From the NCBI GenBank assembly GCA_002449595.1, contig DJXE01000080.1, positions 1 through 12,095 on the forward strand: 12,095 nt of DNA, written 5' to 3'. The stretch is from Lachnospiraceae bacterium UBA7012. Its GTDB lineage: Bacteria; Bacillota; Clostridia; Lachnospirales; Lachnospiraceae. The notes beneath the pieces are model-generated. The model ran no database searches. It was not told where the DNA came from and saw only the letters and a list, made by a program, of their open reading frames with translations. Below, one piece after another: positions 1 to 6,773 of this stretch (within the stretch, counting starts at the first letter, position 1; every line of letters starts with the position of its first letter). The translations under genes and the position numbers were made by a program.

Positions 1-55
1 CGCCGCATGGGACGGATCCTGCAGCCGGCCGCGGGACGTCGCCGGTTCATTTTGT

Positions 56-541
56 TCAGTTTTCGAGATATCGAATCTCATAGTCAAGGGTTCCGTCATC
101 GTCAACGTTCAGGATGATATAGGAGGGCTTCCTCCCGATCTGGCGGGGGTAGGTGAGGCTTCCGGGATTCAGGAGGAGGACTCCGTCCTCTTCCCTGGCC
201 ACGGGGCGGTGGGTATGGCCGAAGATCGCGATCCTGGCCGGGATCGCCTTTGCCTCCTCCAGAAGGGTCTCTTCGGAGGTGGAAATATAGAAGCGGTGTC
301 CGTGGGTCAGGAAGGTAAAATGAGGGCCCAGCATGAAGGCGTCCTCGGAGGGGCACAGGGAGAAGAAGTCGTTGTTCCCGGCAACACCTCGCATGGGAAC
401 GCCGGCAGCCCGCTCCATTTCATCTTCCGTGCCTTCGGAGTCGCCTGCGTGGATCAGAAGGTCGATGGGTTTTTCCATCGCCAGGACTTTATAGAAGTTG
501 TCGTCTCTGCGGTGCGTGTCGCTGTCGATCAGTACTTTCAT
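56..541 (-). CDS. YfcE/MJ0936-family metallophosphoesterase
   Basis: A 161-residue calcineurin-like phosphoesterase; this family hydrolyses phosphodiesters with two metal ions, usually Mn2+, in the cytoplasm, and its physiological substrate is generally unknown. The metal-site motifs run in the family order: D8-T-H10 near the N-terminus, HAGD ending at D34, GNND at 55-58, THGH at 79-82 and GHTHRP at 108-113, followed by NPGS at 125-128. Length is normal for a stand-alone YfcE-type protein, so the gene looks intact. Its ATG lies 3 bases after the stop of the rdgB-like gene, so the two are translationally close; this pairing is common in clostridia (from general knowledge). Codons favour GCC, ACC and TCC, unlike the leu genes further upstream in the operon. 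Family assignment is firm; substrate is not known. Confidence 0.93.
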   Translation of the reverse strand: MKVLIDSDTHRRDDNFYKVLAMEKPIDLLIHAGDSEGTEDEMERAAGVPMRGVAGNNDFFSLCPSEDAFMLGPHFTFLTHGHRFYISTSEETLLEEAKAIPARIAIFGHTHRPVAREEDGVLLLNPGSLTYPRQIGRKPSYIILNVDDDGTLDYEIRYLEN

Positions 542-544
542 GCG

Positions 545-1198
545 TTAAGCCTGCTTTCCGTATTCTTTCAGACGTTCCATCATGGCGCGCACGGCCTTGC
601 CCCGGTGGCTGATGGCATTTTTCTCCTCCCGGGAGATCTCGGCGCTGGACTTGCCGTATTCGGGGAGGTAGAAGAAGGGGTCGTAGCCGAAGCCGTTAAT
701 GCCGGCGATGGAATGGCCGATCCGGCCTTCCATGGAGGCGGTCAAGACCAGTGTTTCGGATTCATCGGAGGAAGGATTAAGGCCCTTCGGGACAACGGCT
801 GCAACAGCTGCCGTAAAACGGGCCGTCCGTTCTTCTTCCGGAACATCCTTCATTTTCTCCATGATCCGTTCCATCTTGAGGGTATAGGAAGTCTCATGTC
901 CCATGTACCGGGCGGAATAGATGCCGGGAGCGCCGCCGAGGGCATCGATGACAAGGCCGGAGTCATCGCTCATCACGATAACGGGCGTTTCGGGATCATC
1001 GCGCAGGGAAGGTGTTTTTCTGACAAGGTCATACACGGCTTCTGCTTTGATGACGGCATTCTCTTCGAAGGAGGTGCCGTTTTCCTCGGGGTCCGCGGCA
1101 ACGCCCGCTTCTTTCATGGAAAGGAGCGTGACTTCCGGATCTTCGATGATCTCGCCGATCTCTCTTAATTTGTCGCGGTTGCCGGTGGCGAAAATAAT
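545..1198 (-). CDS. rdgB: RdgB/HAM1-type XTP/dITP diphosphatase with no normal start codon
   Basis: This enzyme hydrolyses XTP, dITP and ITP to monophosphate and pyrophosphate, cleansing the nucleotide pool. The first ATG (1117) would give 190 residues but omit the essential N-terminal nucleotide-binding motif. In the same frame, upstream codons encode IIFATGNRDKLREIGEI, the classic RdgB N-terminus (FATGN), so the true protein must include them. That frame is closed by TGA at 1204-1202, leaving CAA then two ATT codons (1198, 1195) and no ATG, GTG or TTG. I give ATT at 1198 (217 residues) only as the longest usable choice; a one-base indel joining it to CTG at 1205 or TTG at 1217 is an equal alternative. 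Downstream motifs are intact: SDDSGL, GAPGIYSARYMG, FGYDPFFY and ISHRGKA. It follows leuC by about 11 bases and precedes the phosphoesterase. Function is firm; the start is not. Confidence 0.85.
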   Translation of the reverse strand: MIFATGNRDKLREIGEIIEDPEVTLLSMKEAGVAADPEENGTSFEENAVIKAEAVYDLVRKTPSLRDDPETPVIVMSDDSGLVIDALGGAPGIYSARYMGHETSYTLKMERIMEKMKDVPEEERTARFTAAVAAVVPKGLNPSSDESETLVLTASMEGRIGHSIAGINGFGYDPFFYLPEYGKSSAEISREEKNAISHRGKAVRAMMERLKEYGKQA

Positions 1199-1209
1199 TT
1201 GTCAGCCCG

Positions 1210-2472
1210 TCAGTCAACGCCCTCCGGCACCGTGATCTTCCCGGTCAGCGCGCAGGTCGCCGCGGTGATCGGAGAGGAGAGATAGATCTGCACTTTGGAG
1301 GTGCCCATCCGGCCGAGGAAATTGCGGTTGTTGGTTGCGACGACGACTTCCCCGTCGGTGAGGATGCCGCCCGTGCGGCCGCAGCACAGGCCGCAGGAGG
1401 GATGCGTCACGATCGCGCCGGCTTCCATGAGGACGTCCAGGATGCCCGCGTCCGCGGCTCTCCGGTAGATGCTCCGGCTCGCCGGCGTGACGATGAGCTT
1501 CACGAAAGGCGCGACGTGCTGCCCGTAGAGCACGGCAGCAGCGGCCTCCAGATCCTCGAGGCGCCCGTTGGTGCAGGAGCCGATAAAGACCTGATCGACG
1601 GCAATATCCTTTTCCGCGAGTTCGCGCACAGGGTGGATGTTGTCGACCTGCGAAGGGCACGCCATGACGGGCTCGAAATCCTCCGCGCGGTAGTTCAGGA
1701 CGCGCGCATAGACGGCGTCGTCATCCGGTATGAGGGCCTCGAGGACCTCGTCATCCTCCAGGCCGCTGTAGAGCGCGGTGCGCAGGTCCGGCTTGAACAG
1801 CCCGCACTTCGCGCCGGCCTCGACGGTCATGTTCGAGATGGTCATGCGGCTGTCGACCGACATGTGGTCAAAGGTGTCGCCGATGAACTCGAGGGACTGG
1901 TAGGTGGCGCCGTCCGCGCGCAGGTCGCCGATGATCGTGAGGATCACGTCCTTCGCGGTCACGCCGTCCGGCAGCTGACCGTTCACGTTGACGCGGATGG
2001 TTTCCGGAACGCGGATCCAGAGCTTGCCGGTGCCGAGGATGCTCGCCATCTCGGTGTAGCCGATGCCGGTCGAGAAGGCGCCGACGCAACCGTAAGTCAC
2101 GGTGTGGGAGTCAGTGCCGAAGACGACGTCGCCCGGCTTCACATAGCCGAGCTCGGGCATCAGCTGGTGGCAGATGCCGTCCGAGCGGTGCACGTGGATC
2201 GGCCCGTACTTCTCGGCGAACGCGTCGCCGACCTTAAAATGTCTGGTATCGTCGATCTGGCTCGCGGGCACCAGGTGATCGTAGATCAGGACGACCTTGT
2301 CCGGATCCCAGATCTTTTTGAAGCCCATCTCCTCAAACTTATCCGCGACGAAGGGAATGAAAATGTCGTGGATCATGACGCGCGAGGCGTTCACCGTGAC
2401 GATGTCGCCCGCCTTCGCGGTCCCGATACCTGTGTTTCTGCGAATGATCTTTTCTATTAATGTCGCACCCAT
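1210..2472 (-). CDS. leuC: 3-isopropylmalate dehydratase-type large subunit, copy 1
   Basis: A 420-residue aconitase-family large subunit that would bind the 4Fe-4S cluster and, with a LeuD-type small subunit, isomerise 2-isopropylmalate to 3-isopropylmalate (leucine synthesis) or act on a related malate. The three cluster cysteines are visible: C300 in GSCTNGR, then C360 and C363 in HPSCGLC. Other family signatures are DHLVP at 65-69, GTDSHT at 119-124 and NNRNFLGRMG at 381-390. The length, about 420, is that of the HacA/archaeal-type branch rather than the roughly 466-residue E. coli LeuC. ATG 2472 has a CGGAG ribosome site and lies 15 bases after the stop of its small-subunit partner. This branch also includes homoaconitase and 2,3-dimethylmalate dehydratase, so leucine synthesis is likely but unproven; the leuC symbol is a family-level call. 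Confidence 0.85.
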   Translation of the reverse strand: MGATLIEKIIRRNTGIGTAKAGDIVTVNASRVMIHDIFIPFVADKFEEMGFKKIWDPDKVVLIYDHLVPASQIDDTRHFKVGDAFAEKYGPIHVHRSDGICHQLMPELGYVKPGDVVFGTDSHTVTYGCVGAFSTGIGYTEMASILGTGKLWIRVPETIRVNVNGQLPDGVTAKDVILTIIGDLRADGATYQSLEFIGDTFDHMSVDSRMTISNMTVEAGAKCGLFKPDLRTALYSGLEDDEVLEALIPDDDAVYARVLNYRAEDFEPVMACPSQVDNIHPVRELAEKDIAVDQVFIGSCTNGRLEDLEAAAAVLYGQHVAPFVKLIVTPASRSIYRRAADAGILDVLMEAGAIVTHPSCGLCCGRTGGILTDGEVVVATNNRNFLGRMGTSKVQIYLSSPITAATCALTGKITVPEGVD

Positions 2473-2487
2473 CTGATTGCTCCGTAT

Positions 2488-2979
2488 TTATCTGATCCCG
2501 TTAAGTTTCTGCATCGCCTTCACGAGACCGCCCGCTTCCAGAATGTCCAGAAGATTCTGGGGCAGCGAACTGATCGGGAAGGACCTGCCGCCCGCGAGGA
2601 TCTCGCTCCCCACGCGCACTTCGATCCGGTCGCCTTCCGCGACGGCGTCGTGCAGATCGGCGTTCTCGATGAGAAGCAGCCCGTTGTTGATCGCGTTGCG
2701 GAAGAAGATCCGCGCGAAGGAACCCGCGATGACGCAGCGGATGCCGAGCGCCTTGATGACTTCCGGCGCCTGCTCCCGGGAGGAGCCGCAGCCGAAGTTC
2801 TTGCCCGCGACGATGATGTCGCCGGGCGTGATCTGCCCCGCCAGCTCAGGCCGCAGCGGAGAAAAGGCATATGGCGCCATATCCTGCACGGTCTTCAGCG
2901 CGAGGTATTCGGTGGGGATGATGATGTCTGTATCGATGTCGTCTCCGAGGAGCCAGACTTTTCCTTCAAAAGTTTCCAT
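2488..2979 (-). CDS. leuD: 3-isopropylmalate dehydratase-type small subunit, copy 1
   Basis: The 163-residue small (swivelling) subunit of the aconitase-family hydro-lyase, partner of the large subunit just downstream. Visible motifs are DDIDTDIIIP at 13-22, the substrate-recognition loop YLAL at 25-28, and GCGSSREQAP at 63-72, the conserved active-site segment. A longer frame opens at a TTG (3021), but the ATG at 2979 starts where the family starts (METFEGKVW), has a GAGAG element about 7 bases upstream, and gives a normal length, so I chose it. The loop lacks the arginine of the YLRT motif reported for methanogen homoaconitase small subunits, so a hydrophobic substrate such as isopropylmalate or a methyl-substituted malate is more likely (inference). 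It lies 57 bases after the preceding large subunit, and I see no terminator in that gap. Confidence 0.85.
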   Translation of the reverse strand: METFEGKVWLLGDDIDTDIIIPTEYLALKTVQDMAPYAFSPLRPELAGQITPGDIIVAGKNFGCGSSREQAPEVIKALGIRCVIAGSFARIFFRNAINNGLLLIENADLHDAVAEGDRIEVRVGSEILAGGRSFPISSLPQNLLDILEAGGLVKAMQKLNGIR

Positions 2980-3036
2980 AATCAGTCTCTCAGTATTGAA
3001 TGTGTTCCAAAGCCTCAGCAACGTGACCGCCCGCTT

Positions 3037-4290
3037 TTACAGCTCATCCGCAGTCACAATTTTGCCTGCGATCGCCGACGCCGTGACCGTCGCAGCGGAT
3101 GCCAGATAGACGAACGAGTCCTTGTGCCCTGCGCGGCCCTTGAAGTTGCGCGTGCCGGTGCTGACGAGGACCTCGCCCTCGCCGATGACGCCCTGGCAGC
3201 TGCCCCAGCAGACGCTGCAGTTCGGGTTCATGACGATCGCGCCGGCCTCCATGAAAGTATCCAGGATGCCTTCCTCAAGCGCGTCGCGGTAGACGTCGCG
3301 GCTCGCGGGAACGACGAGGAAGCGGACGCCGGGCGCGACCTTCTTCCCTTTGATGATCTCCGCGCCGAGCCGCAGTTCCTGCAGCCTGCCGTTGTTGCAG
3401 GAGCCGAGGAACGCCTCGTTGATCTTCACTTCTTCTTCCAGCTCGCTGACCGGGCAGACGTTGTCGACGAAATGCGGCTTCGCGACGACCGGGACGATCT
3501 CGCCCAGATCGATGTCGTAGACCTTTGCGTATTCCGCGTCCTCGTCGGGAGCGAAGCACGCCTTCGGCGCGCGTCCGCCGTGTTCCTCGAGAAACGCCAT
3601 CGTGGCGTCGTCGACTTCCATGAGCGCGGTCTTCGCGCCGGCCTCGACCGCCAGGTTGCAGATGGAGAACCGGTCGCTCATGGTGAGAGAGTGGAGGCCC
3701 GCGCCGCCGAATTCCATCGCCATGTAGTTCGCGCCGTTCGCGCTGATCCGACCGATGATCGTCAGCATCAGGTCGCGCGCGGTCACGCCGTCGCGGAGTT
3801 TTCCGTGCAGGTTGAAGCGGAGCGTCTCGGGCACCAGGACCCAGGAGGTCCCCGTGACCATGCCGTACAGGTAGTCCGTGCAGCCGACGCCCGTGCCGAA
3901 CGCGCCGAGCGCGCCGTAAGAGCAGGTGTGCGAGTCGGCGCCGAAGATCAGCTGTCCGGGCGCGACGTACTTCTCCGCCATGACCTGGTGGCAGACGCCC
4001 TCGCCCTCATAGAAAGTGATGCCGTTCGCCCGCGCGAAATCCCGCATCTTCTTCTGGGACGCGGCCGTCTTCACGCTGTCGCAGGGGACGTTGTGATCCA
4101 CGATCCAGACGAGCTTCTTCTTGTCCGCGATGCGCGGATGCTTCAGTTCGTTGTACATACCGACGGTCAGGTGCGTGGTGCCGTCGTTGCTCATCAGGTA
4201 ATCCAGTTCCACGGTGTGGATCTCACCGGCCTTTGCCGCGGGAACGCCGGCGGCAAGCGCGATGATCTTCTCGGCGATCGTCATGCCCAT
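3037..4290 (-). CDS. Aconitase-family hydro-lyase large subunit, copy 2 (LeuC/HacA/DmdA-like)
   Basis: A 417-residue large subunit of the same family as the 1210-2472 gene but clearly diverged from it. Cluster cysteines are C298 in GSCNNGR (Asn replaces the usual Thr) and C358/C361 in NPNCSVC, followed by W362. DHNVP at 65-69, GADSHTCSYGALGAFGTG at 117-134 and TRNFKGRAG at 380-388 are also clear. ATG 4290 has a strong AGGAGG site 9 bases upstream. It follows its presumed small subunit by 19 bases. It could be a second 3-isopropylmalate dehydratase, or an enzyme for 2,3-dimethylmalate, citramalate/citraconate or homocitrate; all are known reactions of this family and I cannot choose from sequence alone. 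Ala and Thr codons are strongly GCG and ACG. Family membership is certain; substrate is not. Confidence 0.83.
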   Translation of the reverse strand: MGMTIAEKIIALAAGVPAAKAGEIHTVELDYLMSNDGTTHLTVGMYNELKHPRIADKKKLVWIVDHNVPCDSVKTAASQKKMRDFARANGITFYEGEGVCHQVMAEKYVAPGQLIFGADSHTCSYGALGAFGTGVGCTDYLYGMVTGTSWVLVPETLRFNLHGKLRDGVTARDLMLTIIGRISANGANYMAMEFGGAGLHSLTMSDRFSICNLAVEAGAKTALMEVDDATMAFLEEHGGRAPKACFAPDEDAEYAKVYDIDLGEIVPVVAKPHFVDNVCPVSELEEEVKINEAFLGSCNNGRLQELRLGAEIIKGKKVAPGVRFLVVPASRDVYRDALEEGILDTFMEAGAIVMNPNCSVCWGSCQGVIGEGEVLVSTGTRNFKGRAGHKDSFVYLASAATVTASAIAGKIVTADEL

Positions 4291-4309
4291 AATATTCTTC
4301 CTCCTATTT

Positions 4310-4783
4310 TCACTCGTCGAGCGACGCGATGAGGCCGCCCTGGTCGAGGATGCGCTGCAGATGTTCGGGCAGCTTCGTGCAGGAAAAGCTCTTCCCGCCT
4401 GCCGTCACAACTCCTTCCGAGAGGTCGAGGGAGATCTCGTCGCCGGTCTCGACGCTGTCATAGAGCTCTTTGCAGACGATGGCGGGGAAGCCGATGTTGA
4501 TGGCGTTGCGGTAGAAGATCCGCGCGAAGGATTTCGCGAAGACGGCCTTCACGCCGAGCGCTTTCAGTACGCTGGGCGCCTGCTCCCGGGAGGAGCCGCA
4601 GCCGAAATTCTCGGCAGCGACAACGAAGTCGCCCGGCTGCACGCTTTTCGCAAAATCCGAGTCCAGAGACTCGAACGCGTGCTCTTTCATTTCATCAATG
4701 CTTGGAAACAGGAGATACTGCGACGCGATGATCTGGTCCGTGTCGACGTCGCTGTGGAATTTGTAGACTTTGCCCATGGCCAT
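4310..4783 (-). CDS. Aconitase-family hydro-lyase small subunit, copy 2 (LeuD/DmdB-like)
   Basis: A 157-residue LeuD-type small subunit, first gene of the minus-strand operon. DVDTDQII at 12-19, the loop YLLF at 23-26 and GCGSSREQAP at 61-70 identify the family. The frame extends to a GTG at 4816, but ATG 4783 is preferred because GGAG lies 5 bases before it and the family N-terminus (MGKVYKF) begins there; a second ATG at 4777 is also possible. The loop is hydrophobic and has no arginine, again arguing against homoaconitase. Both pairs have small subunit before large subunit, whereas leuC before leuD is the common bacterial order, so the twin units may descend from a duplicated small-large cassette (inference). 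Pairing with the 3037-4290 large subunit is inferred from adjacency. Confidence 0.83.
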   Translation of the reverse strand: MAMGKVYKFHSDVDTDQIIASQYLLFPSIDEMKEHAFESLDSDFAKSVQPGDFVVAAENFGCGSSREQAPSVLKALGVKAVFAKSFARIFYRNAINIGFPAIVCKELYDSVETGDEISLDLSEGVVTAGGKSFSCTKLPEHLQRILDQGGLIASLDE

Positions 4784-4793
4784 CCTTTCTCCG

Positions 4794-4814
4794 GCCGGCA
4801 GATGCTTCGCCGGC
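4794..4814 (-). promoter_or_regulatory. Short leader hairpin just before the ribosome site of the first operon gene
   Basis: GCCGGC at 4809-4814 and GCCGGC at 4794-4799, each self-complementary, can form a 6-base-pair GC stem with a 9-base loop in the leader RNA. It ends two bases before the GGAGAA ribosome site (4792-4787). It could modulate translation of the operon's first gene, or be chance in GC-rich DNA. Confidence 0.25.
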
Positions 4815-4831
4815 ACAGCGGCATTTTTTCA

Positions 4832-4840
4832 ATTCTATCA
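4832..4840 (-). promoter_or_regulatory. Extended -10 promoter of the leu-like operon (candidate)
   Basis: On the minus strand TGATAGAAT gives an extended -10 (TGn then TAGAAT, one mismatch to TATAAT). No good -35 lies 16-18 bases upstream. A start near 4825 would give a leader of about 40 bases before ATG 4783. The leader is too short for a T-box or leucine attenuator. Confidence 0.45.
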
Positions 4841-4888
4841 CATCGGGGCGCCGCGGGATACGCCGGTCTGCCTGTCGCTTTCACAATC

Positions 4889-4897
4889 TGTTATAAT
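4889..4897 (+). promoter_or_regulatory. Extended -10 promoter of the plsY-like gene
   Basis: TGTTATAAT is a perfect extended -10 element (TGn followed by TATAAT). A weak -35 (CTGCCT, 4868-4873) lies 18 bases upstream. Predicted start is near 4904, about 40 bases before ATG 4944. It is divergent from, and about 50 bases away from, the operon promoter on the other strand. Confidence 0.65.
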
Positions 4898-4943
4898 AGG
4901 TTGACTGTCGGGATAGGCTGCGCCGGCGGCGCGGGAGAGAGCA

Positions 4944-5624
4944 ATGAATAAATACTGTCTATACTGCCTTCTGCTGGGATATCTTCCCGGATGTATTCTG
5001 ACGGCGGAGATCGTCTGCAGGAAGCTCACGGGAAAGTCCGCGTCCGAGCTCGGCACGTCCGGAAATCCCGGCATGGCGAACGTGATGGCGCACCTCGGAT
5101 TCAAGCCGGGCCTCATCGTGCTCGCGGGCGACCTGGGGAAATGCGTCCTCAGCTGCCTCGCCGCCTGGCTCCTGTTCGGAAGGGACGGCGCCCTCGCGGG
5201 CGACCCTGGCCTCGGAAGGGCAGCAATCCTCTGGGCGGGACTCGGCTGCACCGCGGGGCACGACTTCCCGTTCTGGAGAGGATTCCGCGGCGGCAAGGGC
5301 GTCGCGGCGAGCTGCATCGCGATGTTTCTGGGAGATCCCCTGACGGGCCTCATCGCAAATATCGCCGGCATGCTGACCGTCTTCGCGACGAAGTACCTCG
5401 CGCTCGGCGGCCTCGTGATCCCCACCGTGTACGCGGTGCTGATCTACCTGTGGCGCGGCGTTGACTGCGCGGTGCCGGCGCTCGGGTTTCTCTTACTCAC
5501 GCTGATCACGCATCGGAGATCGCTGATGCAGATCCCGGCGGGGACGGCCGAAAAAGTCGACGTTCTCGGAGCAATCAAGAGAAAATTCGGTGGGAAAAAT
5601 AAGGCCGAAGATCTGAAACAGTAA
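4944..5624 (+). CDS. plsY: PlsY-like glycerol-3-phosphate acyltransferase, divergent motifs
   Basis: A 226-residue polytopic membrane protein of the PlsY (formerly DUF205) family, which transfers an acyl group from acyl-phosphate to glycerol-3-phosphate to make lysophosphatidate, the first step of phospholipid synthesis. Visible landmarks are GYLPG at 12-16, SGNPGMANV at 39-47 (family: GSGNxGATNxxR), AGDLGK at 61-66, GHDFPFWRGFRGGKGVA at 105-121 (the phosphate-binding loop motif) and H190 in THRRS followed by AGTAEK at 199-204. The Arg that normally ends the first motif and the Asn of the third motif (HRxNI) are not seen, so this may be a specialised or second PlsY. The C-terminus carries a basic tail (KRKFGGKNK). 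ATG 4944 is preceded by GGGAGAGAG. The gene is followed 49 bases later by a PTS IIC gene in the same direction. Confidence 0.83.
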   Translation: MNKYCLYCLLLGYLPGCILTAEIVCRKLTGKSASELGTSGNPGMANVMAHLGFKPGLIVLAGDLGKCVLSCLAAWLLFGRDGALAGDPGLGRAAILWAGLGCTAGHDFPFWRGFRGGKGVAASCIAMFLGDPLTGLIANIAGMLTVFATKYLALGGLVIPTVYAVLIYLWRGVDCAVPALGFLLLTLITHRRSLMQIPAGTAEKVDVLGAIKRKFGGKNKAEDLKQ

Positions 5625-5626
5625 AC

Positions 5627-5665
5627 AGCAACAGGCAAATAGCAGAAAAGTAAGGAAGCAACAGG
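5627..5665 (+). repeat. Nine-base direct repeat in the plsY-IIC gap
   Basis: AGCAACAGG occurs at 5627-5635 and again at 5657-5665, exactly 30 bases apart, in a purine-rich, T-poor gap. The second copy overlaps the likely ribosome site (AGGGA) of the IIC gene. It may be chance; the spacing of about three helical turns is the only reason to note it. Confidence 0.3.
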
Positions 5666-5673
5666 GAAAGAAC

Positions 5674-6762
5674 ATGAGTGGATTCAAAGATTTTCTGAAA
5701 CGGAAAAACATTGTGATCTCCGGCCGGAGATACGGCGTGGACGCCCTCGGCGCGATGGCGCAGGGCCTCTTCGCGTCGCTCCTCATCGGCACGATCCTGA
5801 ACACGATCGGCAAGCAGCTCGGCATCGCCGCGCTGACGACGATCGGCGGGTACGCGTCGTCCATGAGCGGCCCCGCGATGGCGGTCGCGATCGGCTACGC
5901 GCTGCAGGCGCCGCCGCTCGTCCTGTTCTCCCTGGTGACAGTGGGCTACGCCGCCAACGCGCTCGGCAGCACGACGCTGTCCGGCGGGAGCGGTGCAGGA
6001 GGCCCGCTGGCAGTGCTTTTCATCGCAATTCTTGCGGCGGAGATCGGCAAAGCGGTCTCGAAGGAGACCAAGGTCGACATCCTCGTCACGCCGCTCGTCA
6101 CGATCCTGACCGGCGTCGGGCTCGCGGCGCTCATCGCGCCAGCGATCGGCACCGCCGCCTCCTCCGTCGGCAGCGTCATCCGCTGGGCGACGGAGCAGCA
6201 GCCGTTCCTGATGGGCATCGTCGTCTCGGTCGTCATCGGCATCGCGCTCACGCTTCCGATCTCCTCGGCGGCGATCTGTGCGGCACTCGGACTGACGGAC
6301 CTTGCTGGCGGAGCCGCAGTTGCGGGCTGCTGCGCGCAGATGGTTGGCTTCGCGGTCATGTCGTTCAAGGAGAACAAATGGGGCGGCCTCATCTCCCAGG
6401 GCATCGGCACATCGATGCTGCAGATGGGCAATATCGTAAAGAACCCGAGGATCTGGATCCCGCCGATCGCGGTCTCCGCGATCACGGGCCCGCTCGCGAC
6501 CTGCGTGTTCCATCTGCAGATGAATGATCCCGCGAGCGCGGTCGCGTCCGGCATGGGGACCTGCGGCCTCGTCGGACAGATCGGCGTGTACGCCGGCTGG
6601 GTCGCGGACGTCGCGTCCGGCGCGAAGGCGGCGATCACAGGGTTTGACTGGCTGGGGCTCATCCTGATCAGCTTCGTGATCCCCGCGGTACTGACGCCGC
6701 TGTTTGGACAGTTCCTCCGCAGGATCGGCTGGATCAAAGAGGGAGACCTGAAGCTTAGTTAA
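5674..6762 (+). CDS. Orphan PTS IIC-like membrane protein (PTS_EIIC_2 type)
   Basis: A 362-residue, very hydrophobic protein with many Gly/Ala-rich membrane segments, resembling the PTS_EIIC_2 family (Pfam PF13303 by recognition, not by search). Features include a basic N-terminus (KDFLKRKNIVISGRRYG), a small-residue-rich loop around 104-112 (ALGSTTLSGGSGAGG), and GIGTSMLQMGNIVKNPRIWIPP around 249-270, which I associate with this family. In a complete phosphotransferase system IIC is the sugar-translocating subunit and needs IIA and IIB partners; none is encoded nearby. It may borrow partners encoded elsewhere, or be a non-PTS transporter. The substrate cannot be told. AGGGA lies 9 bases before ATG. 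It lies between a phospholipid acyltransferase and a lipid kinase, and a terminator follows it. Confidence 0.8.
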   Translation: MSGFKDFLKRKNIVISGRRYGVDALGAMAQGLFASLLIGTILNTIGKQLGIAALTTIGGYASSMSGPAMAVAIGYALQAPPLVLFSLVTVGYAANALGSTTLSGGSGAGGPLAVLFIAILAAEIGKAVSKETKVDILVTPLVTILTGVGLAALIAPAIGTAASSVGSVIRWATEQQPFLMGIVVSVVIGIALTLPISSAAICAALGLTDLAGGAAVAGCCAQMVGFAVMSFKENKWGGLISQGIGTSMLQMGNIVKNPRIWIPPIAVSAITGPLATCVFHLQMNDPASAVASGMGTCGLVGQIGVYAGWVADVASGAKAAITGFDWLGLILISFVIPAVLTPLFGQFLRRIGWIKEGDLKLS

Positions 6763-6773
6763 GAATTATGAGG

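Noticed and set aside
1..50. A short minus-strand frame starting at ATG 50 and open to the left edge
   Set aside because: Only 16 codons are visible, with no ribosome site and no recognisable sequence, so a downstream operon gene cannot be supported.
209..1168. A 319-codon plus-strand frame opposite the phosphoesterase and rdgB genes
   Set aside because: It is a shadow of two recognised minus-strand enzymes and has no domain of its own.
1029..1217. A 62-codon minus-strand frame starting at TTG 1217, overlapping the leuC stop
   Set aside because: After its first few codons it is the wrong frame of rdgB. I keep its start only as the possible origin of rdgB if a one-base indel is present.
2650..4332. 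A 560-codon open frame on the plus strand across the leu-like genes
   Set aside because: It is antisense to clear aconitase-family genes, is Arg/Asp/Ala-rich with no recognisable domain, and is the expected by-product of GC-rich third positions.
4784..4943. A T-box, leucine leader peptide or riboswitch upstream of the leu-like operon
   Set aside because: The predicted leader is only about 40 bases and shows no T-box sequence, no run of Leu codons and no riboswitch-like folding beyond a 6-base-pair hairpin.
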